A stretch of DNA of 64,000 nucleotides from Asterias amurensis. Lineage: Eukaryota; Echinodermata; Asteroidea; Forcipulatida; Asteriidae. A model generated the notes under the pieces. That model searched no databases. It worked only from the letters and a program-made list of their open reading frames with translations, and had not been told where the DNA came from. The stretch is from assembly GCF_032118995.1 (NCBI RefSeq), contig NC_092648.1, positions 4,603,001-4,667,000 of the forward strand, written 5' to 3'. The number at the start of each line of letters is the position of its first letter. The first letter of the stretch is position 1. Both the position numbers and the translations under genes were made by a program. Shown here in pieces: positions 32,046 to 45,700 of the stretch.

Positions 32046-33619
32046 TACCTTGCAGGAAATAATACTGTGCGCTTTGATATGCCCCTAGGGGTGTGATAAA
32101 GCTCTGTGTAAGAGCCAAATAATATTTGTATTATTATATATTTGGTTTGCAGTAACACAAAGTGTGTGTCTACTTGCCAGATTGAGTTTGTTCTTAGAGA
32201 ACTGCGGAGTAGATGTTTGGGGTTCGGGAGACTTCTCAGTTCTGAAAAGAACTGTCCTGCTTTTTTTTTTCAAAACCATTACCCGGGCGGATGGTATAGA
32301 AAATAAGTTCGGACTACTACTTTAATGTTATTATTATTATGAGCTGAATCAGAAGGATTGTTGGATATCGACAACAAATTTTTATTTATTTATAAGGAAG
32401 CTCATGGGTTAATGTTTGCACAGAAGTGCCACACACTTGGCGATACAGATTTGTACTCTTTCCTTGGAATTGTTCCCTGGTTAATGTTTTTATAATTCTA
32501 TAATTTTTTATTAGAAGTTGTATTTACTAATTGGAAACTAAACTCACAGTTAAATACAGTGCTGAAGTTAATTATTTGTTTGTTATAAAATATCTTTTTT
32601 TTTTTTTTTTTGTGCATTGAACTACTGGGTCAAGATTTGTAAACACTAAGTGTTACTAGTTAGTATGGTCTTTCTATTTTTCCAAGTGGTTGTATTTAAG
32701 TACAAATTGAGTTTTAACAAAAAAATAGAAAAGAGAATGTGTCACAAAAACAAATGATATATTGTTTAAGTTACTTTATTTGCAATGTCTGTTAAAGGTT
32801 TTGTTTTCTACACTGAATTTTAAATTAGACGGAACTTAGTAAGTTTTTTAATTTTAAGAGGAATTTCTTTGCCAATTTTAAAAATTGTGCCACACAAGCT
32901 GAATTTATATATTTTTTTATTTATCTTATTTCAGGTAAAGGTTCATAATTTGTGTGTATGTTTTATATAAAGCAATATTTGTATCTCACATCATCTTTAG
33001 AATGGTAGTGGGTTATTTTTTAATAAAAGGAGTTACCTGTATTTCAAATTTTGTCTTTATTGTTAAGACTGTTCTCTCCTGTTTTCTTACTGCATCAGCA
33101 AGAGATTGTGTTTTTGAGAAATGTAGTTGAGTTTCAAAGATTTTTGTAGGAAAAGTTTGAGTTGTGTGTTTGTTTCTTAGTTTTTCCACCAAAAAAACCA
33201 CAAGATTTTGTGGGTATATATTCTAAGGAACATCTGATGGTCTTATGACTCTAGACCAACCCTTCTAAAGCTTACTAAGACAGCTTGTTACTTTTAAGAA
33301 ATGCAAGGAATATTTTGATGAAGGAAAAAACTAAGGTTTTATTATCAGAATTGAAAGTAAAACAAAACGATTGAGTTTATTTGGATAAAAACATGTCAAA
33401 ATACATACACAGTAAGAAAATACATTGAAATTAGATTAACCAAAATAGAACACAAGAAAAAAGACTGCACAAAAGGTTCCAAGGATAACCCAAAAAGGCC
33501 AATTTAGACTAATCAATTGTCATGGGGTATGAGCACCTGGAAAAAGACTACCGATGTAAACTGAACAATTTACGGCTTGTAAAAGAGACTAGTCACACGG
33601 TCTCCATTGATTGGGGTCA

Positions 33620-33791
33620 AAGTTCATTCAGTTGAGCGCGCCAAGTCCGACCGTACACAAACTCGAAAGGAATCGTTTACGGAACTGTAATTTCGGGGTT
33701 TTCTTCGAGACAAGGCAATATTTGTTTGGAAAAATTGCACAGAATTGAAGGAATAACTCGGGTGAAGATGCTGGGTGTTGAAAAAATGAAG
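33620..33791 (+). promoter_or_regulatory. Claspin first exon and upstream promoter area
   Basis: Less AT-rich block (GAGCGCGCCAAGTCCGACCG at about 33634) leading to a first exon that ends GAAG-GTAGGT at 33791. ATG at 33768 is in frame and in phase 0 with exon 2. The transcription start is not resolvable by eye. Confidence 0.55.
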
Positions 33792-36700
33792 GTAGGTGTG
33801 AATGAGTCGTGTTTAACATCAAAATGTGTTATATATGTTGAAATGAGCAGGACGTGTAAGTCGAGTGGCGACTGTGTGTGTGTCGTTCCGTCCGTAAGCA
33901 CACACACTGACAAGCATGACAAGTAGAAGTACAGCACTACTGCACTCTGCATGCAGTACATACTTTTTTTAACACTACACCGCCCAGGAAATAAATTCCC
34001 TTTGAATCTTACATGTAATGAGTCCCCATTGATATTTTGAATGAGGTTCAATGGGATCCCGTTGTTTTACATGATGGGATTCAACACTCAACCAACACTG
34101 CAACAGGATTCAATTGGGTTTAATTTAATTATAATTGTATTGTATTGTATACATGAATTATGGGACCCCATTGAATCCAGTGTCTATTTAAAAATTGAAT
34201 ATGTCCCAAATTCCACACCAATAATTTGGCAATCCCATTGAATCCCATTAAATCCCATTCAAATTTTCAACGGAATCCCATTTTAATCCCACATTGATTT
34301 TGCAGCACTGCACTGTGTACATTTATAAACATTGCAGTTGCAGGCAAACAATGACGATATACTCTTTATTTTTAGTAGTAGAGTTTAATTAATATTAATT
34401 GTCAAATTACTGATTTTTCTAGTTATGGATATTTTATTAAAGTGTAATGGCATATTTGTAACTTATTACATTTGGCAGTGTGACTGTTTTTAAAGCCATT
34501 GGACCCTTTCGGTTCAGAAAAAAAAAAAAGTTCACAGATTTACAAATAACTTACAGGGTTTACAGAAGGCAATGGTGAAAGACTTCTCTTGAAATATTCC
34601 ATGAAATGCTTTACTTTTTGAGAAAACAGCAAAACAATATAAATTCTCATTAACGAGAATTACAGATTTATTTTTAAAACGCATGTCATGACACGGCGAA
34701 ACGCGCGGAAACAAGGGTGGGTTTTTCCGTTGTTTTCTCCCGACTCCGATGACCGATTAAGCCTAAATTTTCACAGGTTTGTTATTTGATATAGAAGTTG
34801 TGGTACACAAAGTGTGTGCCTTGGACAACACTGTTTACCGAAAGGGTCCAATGGCTTTAATGCTTGTTTCCTTGACCTTGCTTAAGATATAGTTGTTTGT
34901 TATCTAATAAATTTCATTTCAATCACCCATTCAATTAAATTTAATAAGACATTTTCTTTACATTGACATCTAGTTTGCGATAACATAACCTTCCTCCAAA
35001 CATCCTCGGACCTCTGTCTTCGCCGTCGGGAGGAGGGTTAGGTTATCGCAACTAATTGACATCTTCAATGACAATTGACAGTGAATACAATTCTTTATTG
35101 AGGGCATTCTCAAACAGTAGTTTGCAACATAATCATGATGTTCACAGAAGCTTACAATTAATTTTACTTGAATTTGTAGGGCACACTTGACTGTACTTCT
35201 AGAAACTATATAGTGACCTGGTTGTAGGCCTATCTATAGGAATTTCGTTCTATACATGTAGCTAGACCATTTAGTCTCTAGTAGTGGGCAACAAGTCTTT
35301 TTTTTTTTCTAAGCCACCAAGGCCCTGGTGAGCAGATCAACTTACATGTAATATCCATGTTTAAGTGCAAGCTTCCAGGCATGAAGGTTTCCGAGGGCCC
35401 ACGCGTTTAGATGGGCCCATGCAATAAGTTGAATGGCATTTTTGACTGTGTTCTTTCTCTGTGAGGTTTGATACTCCGTCTCAGATCAATGCACCGTGGA
35501 CAATTTTTAGATTCATTTTTGGGGAAATTGTGAGTCCTGGGCTAGCCCGCCCAGCACCGCTCACCATGTCTACACACTTTTTTGAGGACACGAAAGCTGA
35601 CAAAACCATTTGACATACTTGATGAAGACCCGCCTTCAAGCCCCCCCCACCCCCCTTGTGGGGGATGGGTGTTGTTGTTTTTTTATGTTTTTTTTACAGA
35701 GGCATTGCTTGTTTTTAAACTGTGGATGGGTATTAGAGGACATGCTATGTGGCAGGATGGCTTTGTACAGAAGCTGGGCACCTGTTCCTCCTTGCCACTT
35801 ACTTGCTTGGTGTTTTATCTATTTTGCTTTTCTGTTTCTTTATTTATGTTTTTTTTAATTTTTATGCCAGTGTAATAAAACTACATTATTGTTTACATGT
35901 CCTTGTTTACTTTTCTTCATCTAGGTTCAACACTTGGATGCTCAAACCATTCTCAACATGGATTTGTTTGACGACGACGACAGTGATTCTGATGAGTACT
36001 CACCCCAGTCACCTAAAACGGATCTTCCTGATGGGAATGCCTCACCGACACTTCAAGGTATACCCATTGCCAGTGCGTAGTGCACTTCACACACTTCCAT
36101 TTTGGGGGTGAAAACATGCACACAAGGATGGTACACGTATTTACGCACCAATACGCGTGTAAACACGTGTACCATCCTTTTGTGCATGTTTTGACCTCCA
36201 AAATGGAAGCGTGTGCAAGTGCGCTGTACGTTGTGCAATGGGTCTTTTTCATGGGTCCTAAATGAACATGTTCAGCCGCCCAAACTTGACAATTGTCCCA
36301 ACTATAGTTTGGACCGGACCCAACTTGAGTGTTACAGTTGAGGCCATGTTCTAATTGTACATGTAGTTGGTTTGCCCATAGAATTCTAAAATACAGGCTG
36401 TACAGTACAGGATAGCTTTGAACTTATAAACTCTAAAAAATAAAAATAAAAAAACATTAATTCATTGATTCATAACAATTGGGATTTTTGTTTAATATCA
36501 TTTTCCTGGAACACACACCCACCCACCATGGAGGTAAGAACTACAATCCCTACCTCCATGCATTCTGCAAATTCAGAGATCCCCTGCTTGGAGTGTTTTA
36601 CACTGTGGTTTATACTTGATTTGCCTATACTGGTTGCGATGCTACCGTTAAGCTGTTCGCATAATGCATCAGGAAGATACATTTATATGCATGACAAAAC

Positions 36701-39700
36701 ATGTTTCAAATACAGGGCTACTAAAAATTCATGCGGGCAAGTTAAACCCAGAGTTTATTAAATAGCCCAGTTGGCTACTTAAGAAAAAGTGAAGAGCTCC
36801 GTGGGATTCAAGTACAGACTGGGTTTCAATTGTTAATTTTTTTGTTCATTTATGATGCATTATATGTTTAGATGGACAGAAGACAAGTAATCGAAAGAAG
36901 AAAAGGGCAGTGATTGATTCCGATGATGATGATGAAGATACGTCTGATGAAGATGAGGTTGAAGACAAGCAGGAGGAAGCCGTTGCTACGGAGCCGTTGC
37001 CAAAGTCAGCCAAGAGCCAGAAAGTAAAGATACCAAACCTTAAATAATAATAGTTATAATAATAAGTTCTTGTATAGCGCATTTCACAACGACCGTCTCA
37101 ATGCGCTTTTACGTAGTACCCTGGTCGTTGTTTTTTTTTTCTTCTAGGAATTCATTGACAATTTCCTTTTCTCAATGCAGCTAACTTACCACCTTGATAT
37201 TGGTGTGCTAACTTGCAAGAAAATAAGTGACGGCTTCAAATTGTTGACTAACTTTCGCCTGCGTGTACACATTTTCATCCATGCATATTTTATGTCTCTC
37301 TGTTATTACAGTCTTCAATCGCTCAGTCACGAGGAAGGCGGGTCATGAAGGACGACGTTAAGAAGATCCATAGTGAGAGTCAGCGCATTATAAGAGGTAG
37401 GTTCTAAACAACATGATAATAATAATAATATTTTTAATGGTTTCTTATATAGCGCTCATATCTGTCACTCAGTTGCTTAGCAGAAAATACTGCACCAATT
37501 TATTTGCTAAGAAAAAAATGAGTGTCACATAAATGTAAACTTAAAGTAATGTTGGCTGGTAAACTGTTTTTGCTAAGCAATATTTCCTGTGCTTAGGAAG
37601 TATTTGTGCTGATAGGCTTTATGAAATTGGGCCAAGCTAGGGCCTGTGTACTAGTGCGTGAGACTAACAAGGAGGATATCTGTGGAAAAAGGCAATTGAC
37701 AAAGCGTTAGTCGTTTCCTTCTTGAATGATCAGACCATGGTGTCGAATGGTCTGGAGGCGCCTTTTCCACAGGTTCTCCCTTTACTCAGATGAACAATCT
37801 TTCTGGTTTATTAATTGAAGCGTTTGAACCAACTCTAGCTGCTGGGAAATCTTGGTGGTCTAGTTGGTAAGACACTGCTCGAGAATTTCAAAGATCGTCG
37901 GTTCCAATCTCGCTCGAGTAATATACCTGTGATTTTGTGTTCACAGAGCTCGGGAAAGTACTGAGGTCTACAGTGCCAACACACAAAGTGTATATCGGTG
38001 AAACTAAAATTAATATACTATTATTCTCTTGAACTCATTTGTCAATGTGTTTAATGCAGTAATCTTTCCTCTGCTTCTGTACACAGATTCTGATATCAGT
38101 CTACCGTATCACAAACCCAAGCCACTGTCGTTAAACGATTTCTTTAGCAAGAAGCCATCTCTCGCTGGGATAATGTCCTCGGTAAAATCCCTCAAAGGAT
38201 CATCCAAGTAAGTACAGTTTAATACGAGAACTAAAGCGAGCTTCACTTTTGGACTCTACCGAGCCGTATAACAGGATGGAAGCTTTATGTGCCCAGGGAT
38301 GAGATTGTTCAGACTTTTGGATGAAATCAGACTTTTTATGTCGGCCTGGTGAAGAAAATCAGACAATATTTTTTTCCACAAATAAAGAAATCTTGCTCAT
38401 TGGTCTACTTCTCTAGTGCTTTGAATACTGTTTCCAAAAGCTCCTTGAAATCTATAACCCTAGGGGTTACCAAATGGTGGAAATGCCATCATTTCAACAT
38501 ACCTTTGAATTTGTATCCAAGTTTCAGACTTTTTTCGTTAGTAATGACTCTCACCCCTGCTGTGCCCTCCCCGCTGTCGTCATAGAGCAAGTTTGAGAGT
38601 GCACCATGGTTTAGTGTCACTAGTTCCCGTCTTTGCTTTACGTATGTTAGCATGGAACATGCTATCGGGACCAGTGAAGAAACAATGGTCATGAGGCTAG
38701 TTCCAAATGGTCGACCACAGTAGTCAACCAATGGTCGACCAGCCTGGGTTTGAGTCAAAATAGTCAACCTTCAGTTAACCATGGTGCACACTCGAACTTG
38801 GAGGGCAATGTACATCTCTACTGGAACAATTTTAGGTGCATCAAGACACTAACCAGCAGAGTTATTAGGTAAAATCCATTGTTCTCGGTAATGTGCGCAT
38901 GCTGAGAACTCTGTAAACTTACGTGAATTTACCTGGTAAGTCTACTGCCACCTAGCGTTCCAAAGTCTCTCATTGCCTGGGTACATTTTAAGCAGCATTT
39001 TTAATCTTGTTTTTAAGAAGTTCCATTTTTTGTTTTTACGTTAAGACGTCAGCAAATATCCTGCCTCACCCAGCAGCAAGCTACTAACCAATCACCAAAC
39101 CAAGTACAGAGCACTACCATTGTTCCTGAACAGTCTCCCGTGTCCCAATCCACATCACCTTCCACCAAAACACCTGCCGAAGCCGAGCAAGGTTCACCAA
39201 CATTGGATTGTATGGATATGGATGTCACACCGTCACAGGATGTACGGTCACCTGATGATGCAGAGCTCAGTAAACCCCAGGATGAAGACAGTCCATCAGA
39301 AATGGAAAGTGAGCTTCAGTTGAGACTTGACGATTCCTCAGACGATAAAGAAGATGAAACTGACGCTCTGGTGGATGATAAAGTTCAAGACAAAGTGGAT
39401 GATGACATTAGGGATGAGACACACAATGAGGCAAAAACTGCATCGACACCTGAGAAACTGGACGACAGTGATGATGAACTTGAAGCTATCATCACCGATA
39501 AGACCGTGGAAGACAAAGTGGAAGAAACCGAAGAGTCCTGTCAGGAAGCTGAGGAAGGAAGCATTCCTCAAGAACTTGACGACCACCTTGAGAGAGATGT
39601 ATCCTCGCCGACCCATGAAACCATCTTGTCTCAGTCTGAGACACCCGTGTCTGCACAGAGTCAGCCTCATCGATTGAAGCTCCTTGAAGGAAGCCTTCCT

Positions 39701-42700
39701 CAGCTCAAGAAGCTCTCGCCAGGGCTGAGTGGCACCGGCGCTAACTCTTTCATCGACCTAGATGATGATGACGATGATGACCAGGCAGAATTTGCGACGC
39801 CTTGCAATCCTGGAATCAGTTCGTTAATGAAGCGGTTTGTTAAACACACAGCCAAGAGTACACCGAGACAACGAAAGGAGGTGAAGCTCAGGTTGGTATT
39901 CATATTTTCCAAAAGCAGACATAGTGACAGCCACTATTAAAAATATTGAGTATTAACTATGTGATTTTTGTGTACTTGTAAAGTAAACATCAAAATGTCT
40001 TTGTTACGTAAAACTCAATTTGTCAATCAGTTTGTTTTGTGAATATTTTTTCAACTTTTATTGATACCTCACCATGCAATGCCTCAAATCCCATATTTAT
40101 TATAGGCAGTCAAGCCCGGTTCATTCTTCCTGTGAATGCGAATGCAAAGCGAATTTGACGTGAATTTGACGTCGCAACTCTCCTTTTGCAGCGATATTCG
40201 CAAGTGAGTTGCCCAGAGTTGAACTGCAGCAAATTATTTGTTGCGAATTTGTGTCGTCAACATTCGCTTCGCATTCGCATTCGCAGGAAGTATGAACCGG
40301 GCTTTACTCCAGGGCCCAATTTCATAAAGCCTGTAAGCACAAAAATTTGCTTAGCATGAAATTTCTTCCGTAATTAAAATAGGATTTCCAACCAAATTTT
40401 CATGTGATTTTCAGGATAAGCAAACAACAGCTGAAGCAACATGCAACAAATTAAAATTTGGTTTGTAATCTTGGTTTTTTTTCCAGGAAGAAATTTCATA
40501 CTTAGCAAATTTTTTGTGCTTACACTACAGGCTTTATGAAATTGGGCCCAGGTGGGTTGTATTGGAATCATTATACATTTAAGTAATTTTGTTTTTCAGT
40601 GTGGTAAGCAAGGAGATTGGGGCCGATGGTAAGGAGGACCTTAAGCTGGATACTGTTGCTGTGACCATCGAGGGTCAAGAAGATGAAGACCCAGCCTTAA
40701 AGATTCCAGGTAAGCTGTCACAATATTAAGCCTGGGCAACTAGTGCGACTAGTGTCGTAGGCGCAACTATTGATTGCTTAGTAGAGTCACGACTAACGTT
40801 TTTCAACTACTCGGTTTTAATCGTCCCGCCTACTACTACACAAATAGTCGCAACTACCTACTTGATGAACCAATTGTGTCGCTCACGACAGCATACAATT
40901 TACTTATGAAATGCAATCAGACATCAGTGATACACTCCTTCAATCCTTTCAGTGTGAACTTCACTATTTTGCACCAGCGGCAAATATGGAAATTTAAATT
41001 TAATCGCGACTGTTTGAGGCGCAACTAGTCAAGTAGTAATTTTGACTAGTTGCCCAAGCCTACTTGATATGCATGGTCTGATGAGTTCCTCCAATTTGAT
41101 GCAGAGGTCGTGGGTTCGAATCCCACCCAAGTAATATGCCTGTGATATTTTTGTTTCACAGAGCACAGGAAAATACAGTATACAGTGCTAACAGTCATCG
41201 GTGTATATGGGTAAAACCAAAACTAATATTTTTTATTTATTATCCCCGATGCAAATTTCCATCTATTAAAACATAGCATCTGTTTGACAATATCAGGCGC
41301 TAAACTGCTGAAGCTGAAAGAAACTCTGCAGGTGAAGATGCGAGCACGACGAGAAGTTGAGCGCCAGAGACGAAATGAAGCTTATCGTCTTGACAACGAG
41401 GATTATGCCGAAGATGAGGGAGAGATGACAGACCAGAGCGACACGGATGATGAGGAGGATATTGGAGGTGGCGACAAGAAGCCAAAGGTATTCAAATAAT
41501 ATCTACAATTTTTTATACTGCGCTTTTCACACCTGTAGGGCGTCGCACATTAATTATTATGGAATTAAGCATTAGTCGCGACTAGTGTCGAAGTTACGAC
41601 TGTTTGAGGCACGACTAGTCGATTAGTAAACTTCACTAGTTGCCTAGGCTTAATCGCAAACCTTTTTTTTATACATCATAAATCAGTTCAAGAAATCCCC
41701 GTTTGTGAATCGGGAGGCTGCTGTCGACGAAGATGAAGATGACGATGATTATGAGCCAGGAGCAGACAATGAAGATGATGATAGTGAACGTGACTCTGTA
41801 GACGATGAGGAGGAGGAAGGGGCAGAAGAAAGTGAAGAAGAAGAAGATGTTGATAATAAGGACGAGAAACCATTCAAGGTGGATCTTTTTACCGACCTTA
41901 CCGATGACGAGGAAGAGGAAAACAGTAAGATATTGGCTCCCAAGAATGCAAAGAGGAGAAATAAGCTCGTTCTTGAAGATGATGATGAGGAGGAAGAGGA
42001 GGAGGAACTTGCACAGATGAAAAAGGACAAGGTTCAAGAAGAGGAGTCGATGAAGACATTGGAACTCCACCTGGATGCAGACGATGAAGAAGATGGAAAC
42101 GAGAACCCTAATCTAGGTAAGAGGAGAGGCTATTTTTAAACTAATAGGTTCTCCCGGCCACTTTCAAAACAAGCAAAAAAATTATATCCCACAATTTTTG
42201 ATATTGTGGAGGAAACATATGGTGGTAAATTTTCACCGAAGTGCATCTCCAAATCACGTGATCCGCAAAGTCTCATTCAAGGTCAAAGTTTAGGTCAAAA
42301 GGTTATCAAACCTCAACATACAGATATTCCTACATAAAAAGAAATGGCAGATTTGAAATACTTATGCAATTTCCTTTCCAAAAACACAAATTTTACCCAA
42401 TTTGACTGAGTGGTAACCGATTTATGGCTTTTGAATATCGGTAGCTTTTAAGATAAATCATAGAGAAAGAACATGCTGTAGCGCGAAAACGGGATGGAGC
42501 TAAAAATTTGAGCTTGTTGAACCAAAATTACCAAATAAACCAAATTTGAGAATAGGGTTCAAATTCCATGTTTTTTAGGTGATTTGACATGGGACGACCC
42601 AATAGTCACAAAGAATTACTCTAAGGCATTACTAAAGCAGGCATGCAACTCTTCCGCGTTTCCGCAGAATTCTGCGTAAAAGAAAATTATCGGCGCTAAA

Positions 42701-45700
42701 ATAATAATAGCCTAGTATATGCATGGCAACAACAATACACAACTGCAATAATGTAGAATAAGCCTAGTACATGCTAACAATGCACCTTAGAGCATAATAA
42801 ACCTCAACATTTTCTAGGGTACCATTGTGGGTCTCATGTCCCTCGCTCCGCACTTGCGTTGTGCCTTCGAAAATTTTCCTCTTTTTTTTCAGTTGCATGC
42901 CTGAAAAGGGGCAATTTGCAGGCAATCAGTTCCAGGCAGTCTCCAAGAAGAAAAGCCATTCTGTTTTGAATGTTCGAATATTTGCAGTTGGTTTCCTCCA
43001 AGTAAAAAAGTTCTGCCTGTAAAATTTGTCCCGTATGACAAGGTCCTAACAGCACACATTGTGTGTATTTGTTATCACAGACGAATCCTCTCAGGACATC
43101 CACCCACTGAGCAAAACACCCACGAATGCATCCGACATAAGAAACAGCAAGAAACCACTGCACCGATCGTCCATCGACACACTCATTCTAGACTCGGAGA
43201 GCGGTCATGGCAACACGTCCGACAGCAGCGACGTTTTTAAACTCTCCGAGTCTTTGAGACGGTCACATTCTAACAAGAAAGACCTGATACACGAGGAGAA
43301 GACGAGAGATCTGTTTGAGTCAACAAGTAACACCGATGGAGGGACCACGGGGAGTAGTGAGTTAGACAGGACTGCTGATTCAACGCTGGGTAGGACAAGC
43401 TTCAACTGGAGTGCCGTCAAGAAAACAAAACAAGGTAAAACAAAGTTTCTAACCCAGGCGAAATGAAACTTTCTAAGAATACGTTTAATATGAGAGAAAA
43501 AGTGTTTTTCATAATTATTGTATCACAGGCCTTGGATTCCACTCTTGCAGGAGCACAGCAAGTTTGCTCCGGTAAGGATACATGGATTCTCACAAAACCT
43601 CAAGCCAGATACTCTTCGTGCCCCTTGGTTATTGCCTTGGTGCCCTTGAAATACATCAGTAGAAATTTGTAATTTCCTCATAGGGTGCCCTTTACCAAGG
43701 AGAAATGCCTTGGTGGCCTTGCCCTTTCAAAAACAAAGCATACAGGCCTGCCTGGGTCCTAGAGGTGGAAGGCAAGGAAGGATGTACCGTTAAACCAACC
43801 CAATCACCCTACAATTTCCCATAAATCTCAGGCCTGAAGTTACACGCAACCCACAACCGCCATGTCATTTGTTGCCCCTAGTCTTGGCCTTGGTGCTTCT
43901 TGGAAGTGCCTTTTGCAAAATGAAAGTTGCCTTGCCCTTTCAAAGATGAAACTCCAGGCCTGAATTCTTATCCTTTCTTTGCCCTGATTAAAATCTCCAG
44001 CAACCCCGTCAGAGGATTCGGGGCACGACTTCCTCAAGCCTCTGGACACCAGCTCAAACAGCATGGATACCAGCTATGAGATGCTTGGCTCTATGATGCC
44101 TGGTCCTCAACCGGGAGGTGTGGTCAGGAAGCTCGATCGCAGAGTGTCTGTCGAAGACAGAAAGGAAGCGTTCACTCCATTCTCAAGACACCAGTCTCTG
44201 CTGAATGGGATAGCAAAGGTTTGTGTTTAAGTCTCTTTCAACTCTTTCTCTAATACTAACTTTGGTTTTTACCAATAAACTGTTTAGCATTGTATACTGA
44301 GCTCTGTCTCTAGTTACTGGGTAATCTTGGTAGTCTAGTTGGTAAGACACTGTACAATTGCAAATGTTCAGGGTTCGAATCCCACCCAAGTAGTATGCCT
44401 TGTTCAGGGTTCGAATCCCACCCAAGTAGTATGCCTGTGAATTTTTTTCACAGAGCTCAGGAAAGTACTGAGTTTACAGTGCTACATTATTCCAGGGAAA
44501 CCCATGGCCCGGTCAGGTAGGGACTGAAAACCCAATCCACAAAGTGCTCTCAGTGTGATTCATGCCGAGTTAGAAGGAAAGGAAAGAAACCACTGCAATA
44601 CTTTTGCATGTCATGGCCTAGCGGTTAAGAGCATCGGATTCAAACTCTGGTGTTTCTGATCAGCTCAGCACAGTATGTTTCTGATCAGCTCAGCACAGTA
44701 TGGGTTGAGTCCCAGTCGTGACACCTGTGTCCTTAAGCAAGACACTTAACCGGACACTTCGGATTCAAAATCTGGTGTTTCTGATCAGCTCAGCAGAGTA
44801 TGGGTTGAGTCCCAGTCATAACACCTGTGTCCTTAAGCAAGACACTTAACCATTATGCTTGGTCCTTAGGATGGGATGTAACGTCGTTGTTCCCGTCCCA
44901 CAAAACCCATTGTAAAGACTGCACTGTATGTAACAACGGTTTTGTACATGTTCAGTGCTATCCTGAAGATGATCCGTTAAGATTACGAATCACTTCTTGC
45001 GGTCTGTGTTTTCAGAGATCCTCTAAGCTGTCAGAGTTAACTCTGCCCGTTGAAGACTCACAGGATCAGAGTTGTCAGAGTAAACTCAACACTAAACCCA
45101 TTGTAAAAACTGCGCATGTATCAATGGTTTTGTACATGTTTAGTGCTTTCCTGAATACGATCTGTTAATTACAAATCTTTTCTTGTGTTCCTGTTTCAGA
45201 GTTCCTCTAAGCTGTCAGAATTAACGCTACCCGTTGAAGACTCACAGGACCTGTTCCGAATGGATTCACCCTCCCTCTCCGTTGCCATGGATACCCAGCA
45301 AGCCGATACGCAAAGCTTCCGCTTTTCTTACGATGATGATGAGACGCAGACTCAGTTTCTGGATGAGAATGGGTGAGCAAATAATTTATAAATTCTGGCA
45401 CCCAGTTATTGCTTTGTTGATACCAAAATACATAGATTACACCAGGAAGAAACTGGGTAACAATAAACATTAACTCTTTCAGTGCCATGGTCGTACATGT
45501 ACAATCTATTTTATGTAATCTGAAAGTGCCATTACAGTACATGTACAATATTTTTGAAGTACTCAAAATGTGTCATCAATCATCATGTCTGACCTATAAT
45601 GGCAGTGTCGTGGCCGAACGGTAAAGAACACTGAATTCAAACTCTGGTATGACTAATCAGCAGAGTGTGGGTTCAGATCCCCAGCCGTGATTCCTGTGTC

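Larger units (their letters stand above)
30184..33600. other. Intergenic region, SLC35 gene to claspin
   Basis: Holds the 3' UTR of the SLC35 gene (end not determined), one TIR element (30451-31029) and two SINE copies (31424-32045). From about 32050 to 33600 I see only AT-rich unique sequence with a T-run near 32600. No coding potential recognised. Confidence 0.5.

Noticed and set aside
39338-39670. Open frames overlapping claspin exons 6, 9 and 15 on both strands
   Set aside because: Low-complexity shadows of GAT/GAA-rich claspin coding sequence; the claspin frame has phase-matched splice sites and homology.
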